A stretch of DNA of 35,195 nt from Desulfosporosinus sp. UBA4726. GTDB taxonomy: Bacteria; Bacillota; Desulfitobacteriia; Desulfitobacteriales; Desulfitobacteriaceae. Below the pieces are notes generated by a model, which saw nothing but the letters and a program-made list of their open reading frames with translations, had not been told where the DNA came from and searched no databases. Position 1 is the first letter of the stretch; each line of letters begins with the position of its first letter. The stretch spans positions 1 to 35,195 of the forward strand of contig DHJG01000109.1 of the NCBI GenBank assembly GCA_002404215.1, in the 5' to 3' direction. Positions 16,100-24,473 of this stretch are shown here, one piece after another. Made by a program: the position numbers and the translations under genes.

Positions 16100-16552
16100 T
16101 TATGACCCTTCGGGCAAAACACCTAGTACACCTTTACGCTCTGCTTTCGAGACACTATCAACAACTCTATCGAGAATTCCATTGACAAATTTGGCCGATT
16201 CTTCTCCCCCAAAACGCTTCGCTAATTCGATCGCCTCGTTAAGAGTCACTCGCCCAGGTATATCCGGACGAAAAAGAATCTCGAATGTAGCCAAGCGCAT
16301 TACATTCCTATCAACATTGGCCATACGGCTAATGGTCCAATCCTGAGCAAAAGATGCCAGCTTCTTATCAATTTCATCCTGATGGGTAATCGTCCCATCG
16401 ACTAATTCTTTGGCAAAAGCCATACTGGCCTCGGGGACTACAAATTCCCCGGCCCAAAGTTGAACTGTTTTTGCAATATCCAATGGTTCTTGTGTCAAGT
16501 CCCTTTGAAAAAGCACTTGTAACGCGGTTTCACGGGCTAATCTTCGGCTCAA
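16100..16552 (-). CDS. nusB: NusB transcription antitermination factor
   Basis: NusB with NusE (S10) binds boxA RNA in the rRNA antitermination complex. The all-helical fold signature is present: SRRLARETALQVLFQ at the N terminus, then DRNVMRLATFEILFRPDIPGR (residues about 80-100), LNEAIELAKRFGGEESAKFVNG and a final ILDRVV. The frame extends 14 codons into the preceding DUF2273 gene, but the TTG at 16552 has AGGAGG 7 nt upstream, giving 150 aa. The position downstream of asp23 and upstream of folD is conserved, although nfnAB intervenes here. Confidence 0.95.
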   Translation of the reverse strand: MSRRLARETALQVLFQRDLTQEPLDIAKTVQLWAGEFVVPEASMAFAKELVDGTITHQDEIDKKLASFAQDWTISRMANVDRNVMRLATFEILFRPDIPGRVTLNEAIELAKRFGGEESAKFVNGILDRVVDSVSKAERKGVLGVLPEGS

Positions 16553-16563
16553 GGAAATTCCTC

Positions 16564-16812
16564 CTAGTATTTGTTTAAAATTCTTTCTAACCAAGCTGTA
16601 ATATTCTTATGATCATCATGTCTCTTTCCTAAGACAAACCCCAAGATAACAAACAAGGCTAACACTAGAGTGCGCCAAAATCCAAGAGTCACCATCAGTA
16701 AACCCAACAAAAACCCAACGGATGTTCCGATGAGTTTGCCCGGATGATTTTCGATGGTCCAGACTAAAACCTTTAAGATCTTGTCTCCTATTTTCGACCA
16801 AAATTCGCTCAT
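16564..16812 (-). CDS. DUF2273 small membrane protein
   Basis: An 82-aa protein with two adjacent hydrophobic segments (about residues 28-44 and 46-63) and a charged C terminus (GKRHDDHKN). This layout and its place directly after amaP are those of the DUF2273 family, which accompanies Asp23/AmaP in many Firmicutes. Function is not established; by context it may take part in the AmaP-Asp23 membrane assembly. The ATG overlaps the amaP stop by 4 nt (ATGA), so the two are coupled. Confidence 0.85.
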   Translation of the reverse strand: MSEFWSKIGDKILKVLVWTIENHPGKLIGTSVGFLLGLLMVTLGFWRTLVLALFVILGFVLGKRHDDHKNITAWLERILNKY

Positions 16813-17324
16813 CGGACGCGTGCCGGACGGGATTTTTCTAAACGACGCACCAGCACTTTCACCTCAGTCACAATAATCCCAGTATAGAGTTCGACATCTG
16901 TTTTGACCTGCGCTTGAAGCTCTTCAGAGGTTTGCGGGATAATCACACCCTGCTCGAATTGACAAGAAACCATAATCTGAAGTCCGGTTTCTCGTTCCCT
17001 AAGGCTCGACTGAACCTGTAGCACACCAGGCAATACCATAGCGCTGCGTGCAATGATTTCTTGCAAAGCATCCTGAGAAATCCGAACCTCTCCTCCTTTT
17101 GCCGACGTTCGATACGCACGGTCCGTGCTTTCTCGAGGCTGTATAACCAAAAGCAACCCCAATAGAAACAAGACTACAGCCACAACAATACCTTCCAAAG
17201 GATTCACTTTTAACCAATCAAGCCCTTGAACAAGGAAGAGATAGGGAAGCCCCCACCCTGTGGTAATCGCTAGTAGCCATAGGGCCCCAAGGATTAGAAG
17301 GCATCCCAAAGCATAGGCAACCAT
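16809..17324 (-). CDS. amaP: AmaP, Asp23 membrane anchor protein
   Basis: AmaP tethers the abundant Asp23 protein to the cytoplasmic membrane. Two N-terminal membrane segments (about residues 2-20 and 42-62) are followed by a cytoplasmic domain related to Asp23 (SQDALQEIIARSAMVLPGVL, then VKVLVRRL). The longer frame up to 17378 begins in the preceding hairpin and has no ribosome binding site. The ATG at 17324 has GAAGGG 8 nt upstream and gives 171 aa. It lies between asp23 and the DUF2273 gene and overlaps the latter. Confidence 0.88.
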   Translation of the reverse strand: MVAYALGCLLILGALWLLAITTGWGLPYLFLVQGLDWLKVNPLEGIVVAVVLFLLGLLLVIQPRESTDRAYRTSAKGGEVRISQDALQEIIARSAMVLPGVLQVQSSLRERETGLQIMVSCQFEQGVIIPQTSEELQAQVKTDVELYTGIIVTEVKVLVRRLEKSRPARVR

Positions 17325-17347
17325 TTTGTCGTCCCTTCTTTCAGAAA

Positions 17348-17373
17348 CCCCCCCTGGCATTTTCCAGGGGGGG
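17348..17373 (-). other. GC-rich intercistronic hairpin between asp23 and amaP
   Basis: A perfect 10-bp stem, CCCCCCCTGG with CCAGGGGGGG, has a 6-nt loop. It begins 6 nt past the asp23 stop and ends 23 nt before the amaP ATG. Only three U follow it, so it looks like a partial attenuator or a 3'-end stabiliser rather than a full terminator. Confidence 0.75.
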
Positions 17374-17379
17374 CTCACA

Positions 17380-17775
17380 CTACTTCAGACGGATCTCTTC
17401 TTCTTTGTTTTCCAGTAATGGTTTAAAGTTTACCCCTTGTACATGAACATTTGCTTCAACGACGAGGAGCCCTGTCATGCTTTCAATGGCTTCCTTCACC
17501 GCTTCTTGTACGCTTAAGGCGACTTCAGGTATTGAAACACCATATTCTACCACAATAAAGAGGTCTACGGCAACCTCATGTGACCCGACCTCAACCTTAA
17601 CCCCTTTGGAGAGGTTTTTATTTCTCCCTAACATGTGTGCCAGGTCTCCAACGAAACCCCCACTCATGCCAGTTACTCCCTCCACTTCAGAAGCAGCTAA
17701 GCCAGCGATGACTTCCACAACTTCATCCGCAATACGAATAGAACCGAGGCTATTCTCAGTACCCAGGCTTTCCAT
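17380..17775 (-). CDS. Asp23/Gls24 family envelope stress protein
   Basis: A 131-aa member of the Asp23 (DUF322) family, equivalent by position to B. subtilis YqhY. It has the family start GSIRIADEVVEVIAGLAASEVEGV and the repeated beta-alpha pattern with VKVEVGSHEVAVDLFIVVEYG (residue regions about 11-34 and 59-79). It has no membrane segment or signal peptide; it probably forms membrane-associated assemblies through AmaP. In Bacillus, YqhY has been linked to acetyl-CoA carboxylase activity, which fits its place after accC. ATG with GGAGGTG 5-7 nt upstream. Confidence 0.92.
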   Translation of the reverse strand: MESLGTENSLGSIRIADEVVEVIAGLAASEVEGVTGMSGGFVGDLAHMLGRNKNLSKGVKVEVGSHEVAVDLFIVVEYGVSIPEVALSVQEAVKEAIESMTGLLVVEANVHVQGVNFKPLLENKEEEIRLK

Positions 17776-17846
17776 GCCCTCACCTCCAAATCGATATTCG
17801 ATGTTCTGGTTCGAATATACATCGCATTAGCCCCTAGATAAGTTCA

Positions 17847-17877
17847 ACTCAGATAGAGTTTAATACTCTATCTGAGT
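17847..17877. other. Perfect 13-bp inverted repeat between accC and asp23
   Basis: ACTCAGATAGAGT (17847-17859) and its exact complement (17865-17877) are separated by TTAAT. On the minus strand no U tract follows, so it should not stop accC-asp23 transcription. On the plus strand five T follow four bases later (17881-17885). It may be an RNA processing site, an operator, or a terminator of antisense transcription. Confidence 0.7.
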
Positions 17878-17959
17878 GAGTTTTTCCTTTATCCACATTA
17901 CGTTGCCATTATAACAAATTAAGGCTGATCTGGCAAAGCTATTGGCAAAAAAGTGCTTC

Positions 17960-19306
17960 CTATTCTTCTAAAATACGGCGCTGAATAAAATTCGTATACA
18001 CTTCCCCACGTCGGTAGAAGGCATTATCCAGTACTTTTAGATGAAAAGGGATCGTCGTAAAAATCCCTTCTATGACAAATTCCTCAAGCGCTCGCTTCAT
18101 ACGGGCAATAGCCTCCTGCCTCGTGGCACCCCAGACAATCAATTTTCCAACCATTGAATCGTAATAGGGAGAAACTGTATACCCCTGATAAGCAGCACTG
18201 TCAACCCGCACTCCTGGCCCGCCTGGGACATGATAAATTTTAATCAATCCTGGTGAAGGCATAAAATTCTTATCTGGATTTTCCGCATTGATTCGGCACT
18301 CTATTGCCCAACCTCGAATCTGAATATCCTCTTGAGTAAAGCCGAGCGGTTCGCCCGCTGCTAAACGAATTTGTTCTTTGACTAAGTCTAGCCCTGTTAC
18401 CAGCTCGGTTACCGGATGCTCAACCTGGATCCTCGTATTCATTTCGATAAAATAAAAGTTCCCGTGGCGATCCAACAAAAACTCGATCGTCCCTGCATTT
18501 GAATAATTCGCCGACTTAGCCGCTTTAACGGCCACTGCACCCATTTGTGCCCTTAATTTAGGAGTTATGGCGCTTGAAGGCGCTTCTTCTAGAAGTTTTT
18601 GGTGGCGGCGTTGCAAAGAGCAATCCCGCTCTCCTAGATGTACCACATTTCCGTACTTATCACCTAATATTTGAAACTCTATGTGCCTAGGTTCTTCAAC
18701 ATATTTTTCCAGATAAACCTCTGCATTGCCAAAGGCTGCCTGAGCCTCATTTTGAGCTGCTTGAATCGCTTTGCTCAGTTCTTTGAAATTTTGAGCAACC
18801 CTCATCCCTTTGCCACCACCACCGGCAGACGCTTTAATCAAAACAGGATACCCGATGGCTTCCGCCGTCGCGGCGGCAGTTTCTTCATCTGTAATAATAT
18901 CTTTAGAACCAGGCACTACCGGAACGCCTGCCTCAATCATGGTTTTACGTGCTTTGGCCTTATCACCCATGTTTTCAATAGCGTCCGGGGATGGCCCAAT
19001 AAAGGTAATACCACATGATTCACATATCTCTGCAAAGCGAGCATTTTCAGATAAAAAGCCGTATCCGGGATGAATAGCATCAACACCCATTAATTCAGCA
19101 GCACTAATTATATTGGGAATATTAAGATAACTCTTGGCACTCGCAACTGGGCCGATACATACTGCTTCATCCGCAGCCTTTACATGCAGAGCTTCCCGAT
19201 CTCCCTCAGAAAAAACAGCGACCGTCTCAATCTCAAGCTCTCGGCATGCCCTAATGATGCGCAAGGCAATTTCTCCTCGGTTCGCTATCAGGATTTTCTT
19301 AAACAT
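17960..19306 (-). CDS. accC: Biotin carboxylase subunit AccC (or PycA)
   Basis: This enzyme carboxylates the biotin of BCCP with bicarbonate and ATP, in acetyl-CoA carboxylase or a two-subunit pyruvate/oxaloacetate-type carboxylase. The 448-aa length is typical of AccC. MFKKILIANRGEIALRIIRA opens the N-terminal domain, the ATP-grasp glycine loop is KASAGGGGKGMR, HLGERDCSLQRRHQKLLEEAP is the conserved core (residue region about 209-229), and the metal and biotin site is IEMNTRIQVEHPVTE. ATG with AAGGAG 8 nt upstream, 12 nt after the fused carboxyltransferase-AccB gene. It could serve both carboxylases. Confidence 0.95.
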   Translation of the reverse strand: MFKKILIANRGEIALRIIRACRELEIETVAVFSEGDREALHVKAADEAVCIGPVASAKSYLNIPNIISAAELMGVDAIHPGYGFLSENARFAEICESCGITFIGPSPDAIENMGDKAKARKTMIEAGVPVVPGSKDIITDEETAAATAEAIGYPVLIKASAGGGGKGMRVAQNFKELSKAIQAAQNEAQAAFGNAEVYLEKYVEEPRHIEFQILGDKYGNVVHLGERDCSLQRRHQKLLEEAPSSAITPKLRAQMGAVAVKAAKSANYSNAGTIEFLLDRHGNFYFIEMNTRIQVEHPVTELVTGLDLVKEQIRLAAGEPLGFTQEDIQIRGWAIECRINAENPDKNFMPSPGLIKIYHVPGGPGVRVDSAAYQGYTVSPYYDSMVGKLIVWGATRQEAIARMKRALEEFVIEGIFTTIPFHLKVLDNAFYRRGEVYTNFIQRRILEE

Positions 19307-19318
19307 ACTATTTACTCC

Positions 19319-19798
19319 TTATTTTTCGATGATAAACAGCGGTTGACCGTATTCAACGGGTTGTCCGTTCTCAACTAGAATCTGGACAATTTTGCCTTCT
19401 GTTTCTGCCTCAATCTCATTCATCAGTTTCATAGCCTCAATAATACAAACTGATTGGCCTACTTTAACCAGCTGCCCTAGCTCGACAAAAGGAGCTGCCT
19501 CAGGCGACGGGGCATTATAAAACGTTCCTACCATAGGGGATGTGACCGTTTCTGTGTTCTCGGAAACAATAGCTTCCGGCGCTTTAAGCGAGGCTACTTC
19601 CGAACTGGGTGCTTGCTGGGCCGCCAGAACAGGGGCAGCCTGCGCCAAGACTGGTTGATGCACGGGGATAGTTGAACTTTCAACCACTCTTGGCCCTTTG
19701 CGAATAGATACCTTTACCCCATCACTTTCAAGGTTCAATTCACTAATTTCAGTTTCATCTATGATCTTGATTAATTCTTTAATTTCTTTTAAATTCAT
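19319..19798 (-). CDS. accB: Internal in-frame AccB, possible separate translation product
   Basis: Inside the 630-codon fusion, the minus strand has AAGGAGG (19807-19813), 8 nt and then an ATG at 19798, in frame with the fusion. The product would be 159 aa, the length of B. subtilis AccB, starting MNLKEIKELIK and containing the biotinyl Lys at residue 124. Nothing else explains a perfect site at exactly the domain junction. A free AccB would allow acetyl-CoA carboxylase to form with AccC and with AccA/AccD encoded elsewhere. Whether both products exist cannot be told from sequence. Confidence 0.65.
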   Translation of the reverse strand: MNLKEIKELIKIIDETEISELNLESDGVKVSIRKGPRVVESSTIPVHQPVLAQAAPVLAAQQAPSSEVASLKAPEAIVSENTETVTSPMVGTFYNAPSPEAAPFVELGQLVKVGQSVCIIEAMKLMNEIEAETEGKIVQILVENGQPVEYGQPLFIIEK

Positions 19799-21211
19799 TT
19801 TAGAATCCTCCTTAGTCAATAACGCTGGCTGCGTTTTAGGCGTTTTGGGAGTATTAGATATTTCCTCTTTCGGAATGACGCCGCATTCCCTCCCTTCAAA
19901 GAACTTCTTGGCAACCTGTGGGAACATAGCATAACTGAGTACATCCTCGCGGCAACGAGCAAAGTCAGCACTTTCTCGTTCTGCCTTAGCTATTCCGGGT
20001 TCTAGTATATCAGCTGGACGTACCGTCAGCGGTTCTTCATCGCCAATAATTTTCTTTTGAATCTCGGGATCCATTGGCGCTGGAGGCTGGCCATATAAGC
20101 CACGTACATAGGCCTTTACTTCACCAGGCACTAATTTATATCTTACCCCGCTCAGCACATTTAATACTGCCTGCGTCCCCACGATTTGGCTCGTTGGAGT
20201 GACCAAAGGTGGATAGCCTAACTCCGCTCGGACTTTAGGAATTTCATCCAACACATCATGAATACGGTCTAAGGCCCGTTGTTCTTCCAGTTGGGATACA
20301 AGGTTAGAGATCATCCCCCCAGGAACCTGATGTTCAAACACTCTCATGTCCGTAATCCGGGTCACGCCACGATCAAAGCCACGGCTTTTACGCAGTGCTT
20401 CAAAATACTTCGCGATCCGAAACAGATGACGTAGATTTAGGCCCGTATCAAACTCTGTTTCCTGAAATGCCCGAACCACAGTTTCGACTGGAGGTTGACT
20501 TGCTCCAAAAGCTAAAGGAACACTGGCGGTGTCAATAACATCGACCCCTGCTTCTGCTGCCTTCAGGTAGGCCCCGACGGCCATTCCGCCAATATAATGG
20601 CTATGCAAATGAATCATAATACCTAGCTCTTTTTTTAACAACGCAACCAATTCATAGGCCTTAAACGGAGTAAGTAAGCCGGCCATATCTTTGATACATA
20701 TGGAATCAGCACCTAGTTTGACTAAGGCTGTAGCTGTATCTAAGTAGTGTTTTGTCGTATGAACTGGGCTAATTGTATAAACCACAGACGCCTGAACATG
20801 TGCACCTGCCGCTTTAGCCGCTTCCATAGGAACCACCATATTCCGAACATCATTTAGGGCATCAAAAATACGAATTATATCAATACCATTTTTTACACTC
20901 AGTGATACAAATTCCCGTACGACATCATCTGGGTAATGTTGATACCCAACTAGAGACTGACCTCTTAGCAACATTTGCAGTGGCGTCTTTTTGACCATAC
21001 TCTTGATCAGTCGCAGACGTTCCCAAGGATCCTCCCCTAAAAAGCGCAAGCAGACATCAAAAGTAGCTCCTCCCCATACTTCTAGCGAAAAGAAGCCTGC
21101 ATCATCTAGATCCGTTAGGATCGGCAGCATATCTTCTGTACGCATCCGAGTGGCCCAAAGGCTTTGGTGAGCATCCCTCAACGTTGTATCCGTAATCTTA
21201 ACTGGTTTCAC
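19319..21211 (-). CDS. Carboxyltransferase (PycB/OadA-like) fused to AccB-type biotin carrier
   Basis: A 630-aa fusion. Residues 1 to about 450 are a biotin-dependent carboxyltransferase of the pyruvate carboxylase B / oxaloacetate decarboxylase alpha / transcarboxylase 5S type: TDTTLRDAHQSLWATRM with the metal Asp, CIKDMAGL with the Lys expected to be carbamylated, and LHSHYIGG with metal His residues. Residues 472-630 are a complete AccB, with the typical head LKEIKELIKIIDE, a Pro/Ala-rich linker and the biotinyl domain with EAMKLMNEIE (Lys595). The start is GTG, with GGGGG 8 nt upstream. A full ribosome binding site and ATG lie at the AccB junction. Substrate is unproven; pyruvate or oxaloacetate is most likely. 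Confidence 0.93.
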   Translation of the reverse strand: MKPVKITDTTLRDAHQSLWATRMRTEDMLPILTDLDDAGFFSLEVWGGATFDVCLRFLGEDPWERLRLIKSMVKKTPLQMLLRGQSLVGYQHYPDDVVREFVSLSVKNGIDIIRIFDALNDVRNMVVPMEAAKAAGAHVQASVVYTISPVHTTKHYLDTATALVKLGADSICIKDMAGLLTPFKAYELVALLKKELGIMIHLHSHYIGGMAVGAYLKAAEAGVDVIDTASVPLAFGASQPPVETVVRAFQETEFDTGLNLRHLFRIAKYFEALRKSRGFDRGVTRITDMRVFEHQVPGGMISNLVSQLEEQRALDRIHDVLDEIPKVRAELGYPPLVTPTSQIVGTQAVLNVLSGVRYKLVPGEVKAYVRGLYGQPPAPMDPEIQKKIIGDEEPLTVRPADILEPGIAKAERESADFARCREDVLSYAMFPQVAKKFFEGRECGVIPKEEISNTPKTPKTQPALLTKEDSKMNLKEIKELIKIIDETEISELNLESDGVKVSIRKGPRVVESSTIPVHQPVLAQAAPVLAAQQAPSSEVASLKAPEAIVSENTETVTSPMVGTFYNAPSPEAAPFVELGQLVKVGQSVCIIEAMKLMNEIEAETEGKIVQILVENGQPVEYGQPLFIIEK

Positions 21212-21293
21212 TGCCGTTGCCCCCTCTCTTTATTCTCCCCATTTTTGACCGTTCCTATGGGTAATATTTTCAATGCAAATATACATATGTTTT

Positions 21294-21322
21294 ATTATAT
21301 GGGGGTAAGATTCCTTTTTCAA
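21294..21322 (-). promoter_or_regulatory. Strong sigma-A promoter for the carboxylase operon
   Basis: The minus strand reads TTGAAA (21317-21322), 17 bp, then TATAAT (21294-21299): five of six and six of six matches at ideal spacing. It lies about 80 nt upstream of the GTG start. It is the best sigma-A match I found in the window. No FapR-type operator was seen next to it. Confidence 0.85.
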
Positions 21323-21449
21323 CGCGATGAGCGTAAGTATACAATATATTATGGTTAAATAGAAAAGCTGTCGCTCATTCTAGGCAACAACTTCATCAAT
21401 TCTGATATTTCGAATATGAGCATTAAAAGCTTATATGGTTTTGATTCCA

Positions 21450-22040
21450 CTACTTTTTAGCCGATATCGTAATCTTATCCAGCCGAACTTTGGTTACTCG
21501 GACAACGATGTCTTGAATAATACTGACTTCACTCGATGTTAAGCTAGAGGCATATACAATCACTGTGACATTTTCTGGGAGTACATCTACGACGGTATCT
21601 TGAAACCCTTTGATCTTGAGAAGATTTTCAACTTCTCCCTCATTTTGAATTTTCGTGCTGAGTTCTAACCATTTTCCTTGTGCTTGTGCTTGCTCTTTGC
21701 TATTTTCCACAGTTGATTTTAACAACTCTAAAAGCATCGCTTTCGTCTCCTGGCGAAACTGTTCGCGTTGCAACCGATAATTTACAAAGTAGTTTTGCCC
21801 GGAGGCGTCGGCTTTAAGCGTTTCAAACTGAAATTGAATAGCATTGCCCTCCAGCGTGCCACTTACTGGCAAGCTCTTTTGAGCGGAGAAGTGGGTATTT
21901 GGAGTAGCCGTGAATGTGATAAACCATACCCCTAAGGCTCCGAGGAGCAACACTAATCCCCCTAAGCCACCTAACCATAATCGCGATTTATGCCCCACCA
22001 GCATAATAATAGGTCGCTTTAATTTCTGATTAAACATCAT
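21450..22040 (-). CDS. spoIIIAH: SpoIIIAH, sporulation channel protein
   Basis: This is the mother-cell membrane protein that binds forespore SpoIIQ across the intermembrane space and forms rings of the SpoIIIA-SpoIIQ channel. The 196-aa product has a short cytoplasmic tail, one membrane segment (about residues 21-43) and an extracytoplasmic domain ending in the EscJ/PrgK-like ring-building fold (GFQDTVVDVLPENVTVIVYA). It overlaps spoIIIAG by 4 nt (ATGA). Last gene of the operon; no clear terminator follows before the carboxylase promoter. Confidence 0.95.
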   Translation of the reverse strand: MMFNQKLKRPIIMLVGHKSRLWLGGLGGLVLLLGALGVWFITFTATPNTHFSAQKSLPVSGTLEGNAIQFQFETLKADASGQNYFVNYRLQREQFRQETKAMLLELLKSTVENSKEQAQAQGKWLELSTKIQNEGEVENLLKIKGFQDTVVDVLPENVTVIVYASSLTSSEVSIIQDIVVRVTKVRLDKITISAKK

Positions 22041-22606
22041 AGCCCACCCATGGGGACAACGGTAATCTTATTGCTCGTAATATTCAGGAGCGTTCGTACC
22101 GCCGTATGAATCCCTTCTCTGACGTTTGGATCCCGAGCACCCTCAGCAATAATCAAGACGCCAGCTATCTCTGGACGATCCTCCATCACCAGAACTGGTT
22201 GGGATGAACCATTCGGCATAACCACTTGGTTGTTTTCCGTAACTTGAGTTGTTTCTCTGGTTCCTCCGGTTTTATCAGTTTCCTTCGAAGTATTTTTTGT
22301 AACATTGTCGTTGCGCGCAAACTCATTTTTCAACCCTGTTGAAAAGCTCACTGAGACTTGCACCTTGCCTACCCCTTCCATTAGCAGAAGATTGGTCTGT
22401 AATTTGTTCTCCAATTCTCTTTCCAAAGCACCAATCTTCGTGTTGGTGGTCGGGGAATTTGTCAGGGCAGACTTAGTAGGTATGCTCTGGGGCGGGACTT
22501 CTGGACCTTTCCCTAAGTAAATAAAGGACATCCCAACCGCGATGAGCGCTACAAAACCAATTAACATTTTGTCTGATGAAATCAGCTTTAACAACTTCAC
22601 GATCAA
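22037..22606 (-). CDS. spoIIIAG: SpoIIIAG, sporulation channel ring protein
   Basis: A 189-aa stage III protein with one N-terminal membrane segment (about residues 13-31), a Pro/Ser/Thr-rich linker and a ring-building domain (LLLMEGVGKVQVSVSFSTG, then EIAGVLIIAEGA). In B. subtilis it forms a large ring in the mother-cell membrane. A central hydrophilic insert rich in Thr, Asn and Lys splits the domain, as in homologues. Starts at TTG 22606 (GGAGG 7 nt upstream) or GTG 22600; both fit. Confidence 0.95.
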   Translation of the reverse strand: MIVKLLKLISSDKMLIGFVALIAVGMSFIYLGKGPEVPPQSIPTKSALTNSPTTNTKIGALERELENKLQTNLLLMEGVGKVQVSVSFSTGLKNEFARNDNVTKNTSKETDKTGGTRETTQVTENNQVVMPNGSSQPVLVMEDRPEIAGVLIIAEGARDPNVREGIHTAVRTLLNITSNKITVVPMGGL

Positions 22607-22634
22607 ATACCTCCCTCCAAAATCGGGTTTTCCA

Positions 22635-23219
22635 CTAACTTTCTTGAACGATGATCTTATCTTTAGACAAGCTTATGAAGGCGGCAATTCGTTCTCGCAC
22701 TTCGTCTACTTTTGGAGACTGTGTTTTCACGGTCGTTGGAGACTGTCCAATGGTAATGGGTTGGACTGGCTGTATTTCCTCCTTTACAGAAGTCAGCGTG
22801 ACACTAACCAATGCAATCTTGGGCTGATCAGTTACCGCCCCCTCTCCTCCATCTTCAAATTCAATATCTATAAGCGCATTCTCGACGCCTTTAGTACCAA
22901 GCGCCAGCGCTTGGATCTGGTGCACTAGAATCTGACGGTATTGCTCTTGAACTGCATCCCGACCTATTTTGCTACCTTGTCCTTCCGTTGCAATTACCGG
23001 TAAATCCTGCGGGGTTGTAGCTGTCCAAGCCGGAATATCCATCGCTAATGGGGTATGTAAGAACGTCGTAATAGGGGCCAGAACCGCGCTTATCACAAAC
23101 AACCCCATCACCATTTGGACAAACCCTCTCATCGATTTATTGGGAAGAAGCATTTCCAAAAAGGTGGCCAACAGTAAAATCATGGCCAAATTGCGCACAA
23201 GCGTTTGTAACGTCTGCAC
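22635..23219 (-). CDS. spoIIIAF: SpoIIIAF, sporulation membrane protein
   Basis: A 194-aa protein with two N-terminal membrane segments (about residues 10-25 and 33-52, around LEMLLPNKSMRGFVQMVMGL) and a soluble ring-like domain, matching SpoIIIAF of the spoIIIA channel. The frame can begin seven codons earlier at an ATG, but that ATG has no ribosome binding site. The GTG at 23219 has AAGGAGG 8 nt upstream and gives the N terminus expected for the family. Confidence 0.94.
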   Translation of the reverse strand: MQTLQTLVRNLAMILLLATFLEMLLPNKSMRGFVQMVMGLFVISAVLAPITTFLHTPLAMDIPAWTATTPQDLPVIATEGQGSKIGRDAVQEQYRQILVHQIQALALGTKGVENALIDIEFEDGGEGAVTDQPKIALVSVTLTSVKEEIQPVQPITIGQSPTTVKTQSPKVDEVRERIAAFISLSKDKIIVQES

Positions 23220-23290
23220 AGTACTCTCCTCCTTCGGCATATTTAAGTAAATAACCAGTCAGTGTGCCAGTCTATTTTCTTTCATATGCC

Positions 23291-24463
23291 TTAGTGCAAC
23301 ATGACCGAAAAGGTTCCCGTACCTATGACCACGGCAACTGCCATAAAAAACATAATCGCCACAGAAGCGACCGTTACTAAGATGAAAATCAGGCTTTTCG
23401 CCATATCCTGAAGGCTATCCGCAAGAGCCTTTTCGCCGAGTGGCTCAATGAGGGCGGCTGAGACTCGAAAAACAAGAAGCATGGCTAGAATCTTCACCAG
23501 AGGACCCAAGCAAATCACAATAATTGCAAGTAAAGCAACAATTCCGACCGCATTTTTCAGTATTAAACCGGACGTGATCACCAGCTCGACAGCATCTTTG
23601 AAAAACTTACCCACGACCGGAACAAGATCTGCAGAATATTTGGCCGTACGGAAAACAACGCTATCCGCAACCCCTCCAGTCACTCCTTGGACCGTCATGA
23701 CTCCTATAAAAACGGTCATAATAACGCCTAGGGATATTTTCCCTGCGAATTCAAATAGTCCGGCAAGCTTACTGAGCTTGAACTGTTCAGAGACATGATT
23801 AAAGAGCTTTAATACAGCTGCTAGAAAAAAAAGTGGTAGAATAACCGTTTTGATGATAGTTGCTAAAACCGTCAGACTGCCCATAATGAGCGGTTTAAAT
23901 AACGCTGCACTGGTCAAGTTCCCCATCGAGATTAATAGAGTCAACATCACCGGAAACAAGGTTTGCATGAGACCGACCATCTGATCAATCGCATCCGTAG
24001 CGACACGCAGGGCCTCGCGAAAGGACGTAAGGGCTAAACTTAACAGAACTAGGTAAGTCATGACTTGAGCTGTTTTCCCAACACTTCCACCAAAAGCAAC
24101 CTGAAGCTGTCCTAATACTGCAGCAAGCACGGCTAAAATGAGTAACTTGCCGATTAAAGGAGCGCTACTTAAAAATTCCCTTCCCAACACTGCCAATAGG
24201 GTCTGTCCTAACTTTTCCGGCCGCAGATCCAGTTTTCCACTTTTTAAATCCTCAAACATGCGGGCTAAAGAAAACCCTGGCATTGCACTCTGAACATCGG
24301 TATCCAGTTGTTCGAGAAAACCTTGCATCTGACTCAAATCAATCTGTTGCAAAAGGTCTACCTTCTCTGATGATTGAGGAGTAAGCCCCTCGGCAAGTAC
24401 CGGGGGAGTTGTCCCACTTAGCAAGATGACAAATAAAACCAAACTAACAATGAATCTCCGCAA
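23291..24463 (-). CDS. spoIIIAE: SpoIIIAE, polytopic sporulation channel protein
   Basis: About 390 aa. An N-terminal signal peptide (residues 1-25, ending in PPVLAEG) is followed by an extracytoplasmic helix region and then seven or so membrane segments, the known layout of SpoIIIAE, the largest SpoIIIA membrane protein. GAGGTGAT, complementary to the 16S end, lies 4 nt before the TTG at 24463, which I prefer. The ATG at 24469 and GTG at 24472 fall within or against that site. It directly follows spoIIIAD. Confidence 0.95.
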   Translation of the reverse strand: MRRFIVSLVLFVILLSGTTPPVLAEGLTPQSSEKVDLLQQIDLSQMQGFLEQLDTDVQSAMPGFSLARMFEDLKSGKLDLRPEKLGQTLLAVLGREFLSSAPLIGKLLILAVLAAVLGQLQVAFGGSVGKTAQVMTYLVLLSLALTSFREALRVATDAIDQMVGLMQTLFPVMLTLLISMGNLTSAALFKPLIMGSLTVLATIIKTVILPLFFLAAVLKLFNHVSEQFKLSKLAGLFEFAGKISLGVIMTVFIGVMTVQGVTGGVADSVVFRTAKYSADLVPVVGKFFKDAVELVITSGLILKNAVGIVALLAIIVICLGPLVKILAMLLVFRVSAALIEPLGEKALADSLQDMAKSLIFILVTVASVAIMFFMAVAVVIGTGTFSVMLH

Positions 24464-24473
24464 ATACATCACC

